This document shows, in pieces, positions 5,826-6,361 of a stretch of 6,361 bases of DNA. Under the pieces are notes generated by a model. That model did not search any database, was not told where the DNA came from, and worked only from the letters and a program-made list of their open reading frames with translations. Source of the stretch: Piscirickettsiaceae bacterium (GTDB lineage Bacteria; Pseudomonadota; Gammaproteobacteria; Thiomicrospirales; Thiomicrospiraceae); NCBI GenBank assembly GCA_027019045.1, contig JALUXI010000261.1, positions 1 to 6,361 on the forward strand, in the 5' to 3' direction. The translations under genes were made by a program, and so were the position numbers. The first letter of the stretch is position 1, and each line of letters begins with the position of its first letter.

Positions 5826-6361
5826 ATGAAAGGGACGATTAAAACTTATATTCATCAAAAGCGATATGGATTTATTTTAGGTGAGGATGGTGAGGAGTAT
5901 TTTTTCCATACCACAGCATTAGCGGATCGTGCGCAACTTTCAGCATTGTGTGATGCGGCTGAAGTGGAGTTTGAGCCTGTCGATTCAGAAAAAGGCCCGC
6001 AAGCACAAGATTTAAAACTCCTCAATGCAGAGCAGGGCAATCGTTATGTGGTGCCTGCTGAAGTCTATGTCTCCAAAGGCAAATTCGTCAAAGGTTGGCA
6101 AGTGGTTGACTGGGGAGAGTGGGAAGTGATCGGTTCTTCAAAGGTCTCTTCTGAAGAGGCCAAAGAGCAAGCAAAAGAACGCGCAGCGAGCTTAGGGGCT
6201 AATGCACTATTGGAGTTGGCTTACTTTAAATCTACGGATGCTCAAGGTAATGAGTTACACAACTTCAGAGGGCGGATTGCTAATATCGGTAAAAAGCACG
6301 CTGAAGGGGAAGTTGAAAGAGATGCATTGATGGGCATCAATAAGCAGGCACAAGCAGTGAA
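5826..6361 (+). CDS. Cold-shock-domain protein with extra C-terminal region, 3' end outside window
   Basis: The frame is open from the ATG at 5826 to the window's end (178 residues visible). Residues 1-66 resemble a cold-shock domain: MKGTIKTYIHQKRYGFI matches the first strands with RNP1 as KRYGFI (12-17), RNP2 is YFFH (25-28), and VEFEPVDSEKGPQA (47-60) matches the closing strand. The usual Trp of KWFN is replaced by Tyr8, so nucleic-acid binding may be altered. Residues 75-178 are not part of a classical cold-shock protein; SSEEAKEQAKERAASLGANALLEL (108-131) predicts a helix followed by a strand. Proteins pairing a cold-shock domain with a membrane domain (for example DUF1294) exist, and this may be a variant whose rest lies outside the window. 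GGAA at 5814-5817 lies eight bases before the ATG, inside the end of the preceding gene. Domain 1 is fairly secure; overall function is unknown. Confidence 0.82.
   Translation, partial: MKGTIKTYIHQKRYGFILGEDGEEYFFHTTALADRAQLSALCDAAEVEFEPVDSEKGPQAQDLKLLNAEQGNRYVVPAEVYVSKGKFVKGWQVVDWGEWEVIGSSKVSSEEAKEQAKERAASLGANALLELAYFKSTDAQGNELHNFRGRIANIGKKHAEGEVERDALMGINKQAQAV

Overview
The window looks like a chromosomal segment of a Gram-negative, LPS-making gammaproteobacterium. The evidence is the comEC / lpxK / ycaR-type / kdsB neighbourhood, the lipid A and Kdo genes themselves, and moderate base composition (mid-40s % G+C by eye). The flavour resembles sulfur-oxidising Thiomicrospira/Hydrogenovibrio-type genomes, but that is an impression from protein style, not a demonstrated assignment. 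All genes lie on the + strand.

Layout. (1) Positions 1-2028 hold the 3' part of comEC (DNA-uptake channel), open at the left edge. (2) An AT-rich 95-bp gap carries an 8-bp inverted repeat that includes the ribosome binding site of the next gene. (3) Two uncharacterised envelope proteins follow at 2124-2618 and 2630-3334. They are closely spaced, the second has a very strong Shine-Dalgarno, and they end at a clear intrinsic terminator (3357-3390). (4) The 244-bp gap 3335-3578 holds that terminator and a 161-bp MITE-like element (3404-3564). The element has 21-bp perfect terminal inverted repeats flanked by the direct repeat TAAAA. (5) A tightly packed operon follows: lpxK, a Trm112/YcaR-family gene, kdsB, a 67-residue two-helix membrane protein, and a cold-shock-domain protein cut by the right edge. 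Gaps inside it are 0 to 7 bp.

How the genes fit together. LpxK makes lipid A by 4'-phosphorylation and KdsB activates Kdo as CMP-Kdo, so the core of the right half is lipid A-Kdo inner core biosynthesis. The YcaR-type protein commonly sits between these two. ComEC is a common neighbour of the lpxK cluster in gammaproteobacteria, where msbA and often exbB/exbD lie between them. Here those genes are absent from the interval and the unknown membrane pair occupies it.

The most notable observations are the MITE-like insertion just upstream of lpxK, the unknown membrane-protein pair with its possible leader hairpin, and the cold-shock-domain fusion. I see no CRISPR array, tRNA, rRNA, phage gene or defence system, and nothing that amounts to a demonstrably new system.
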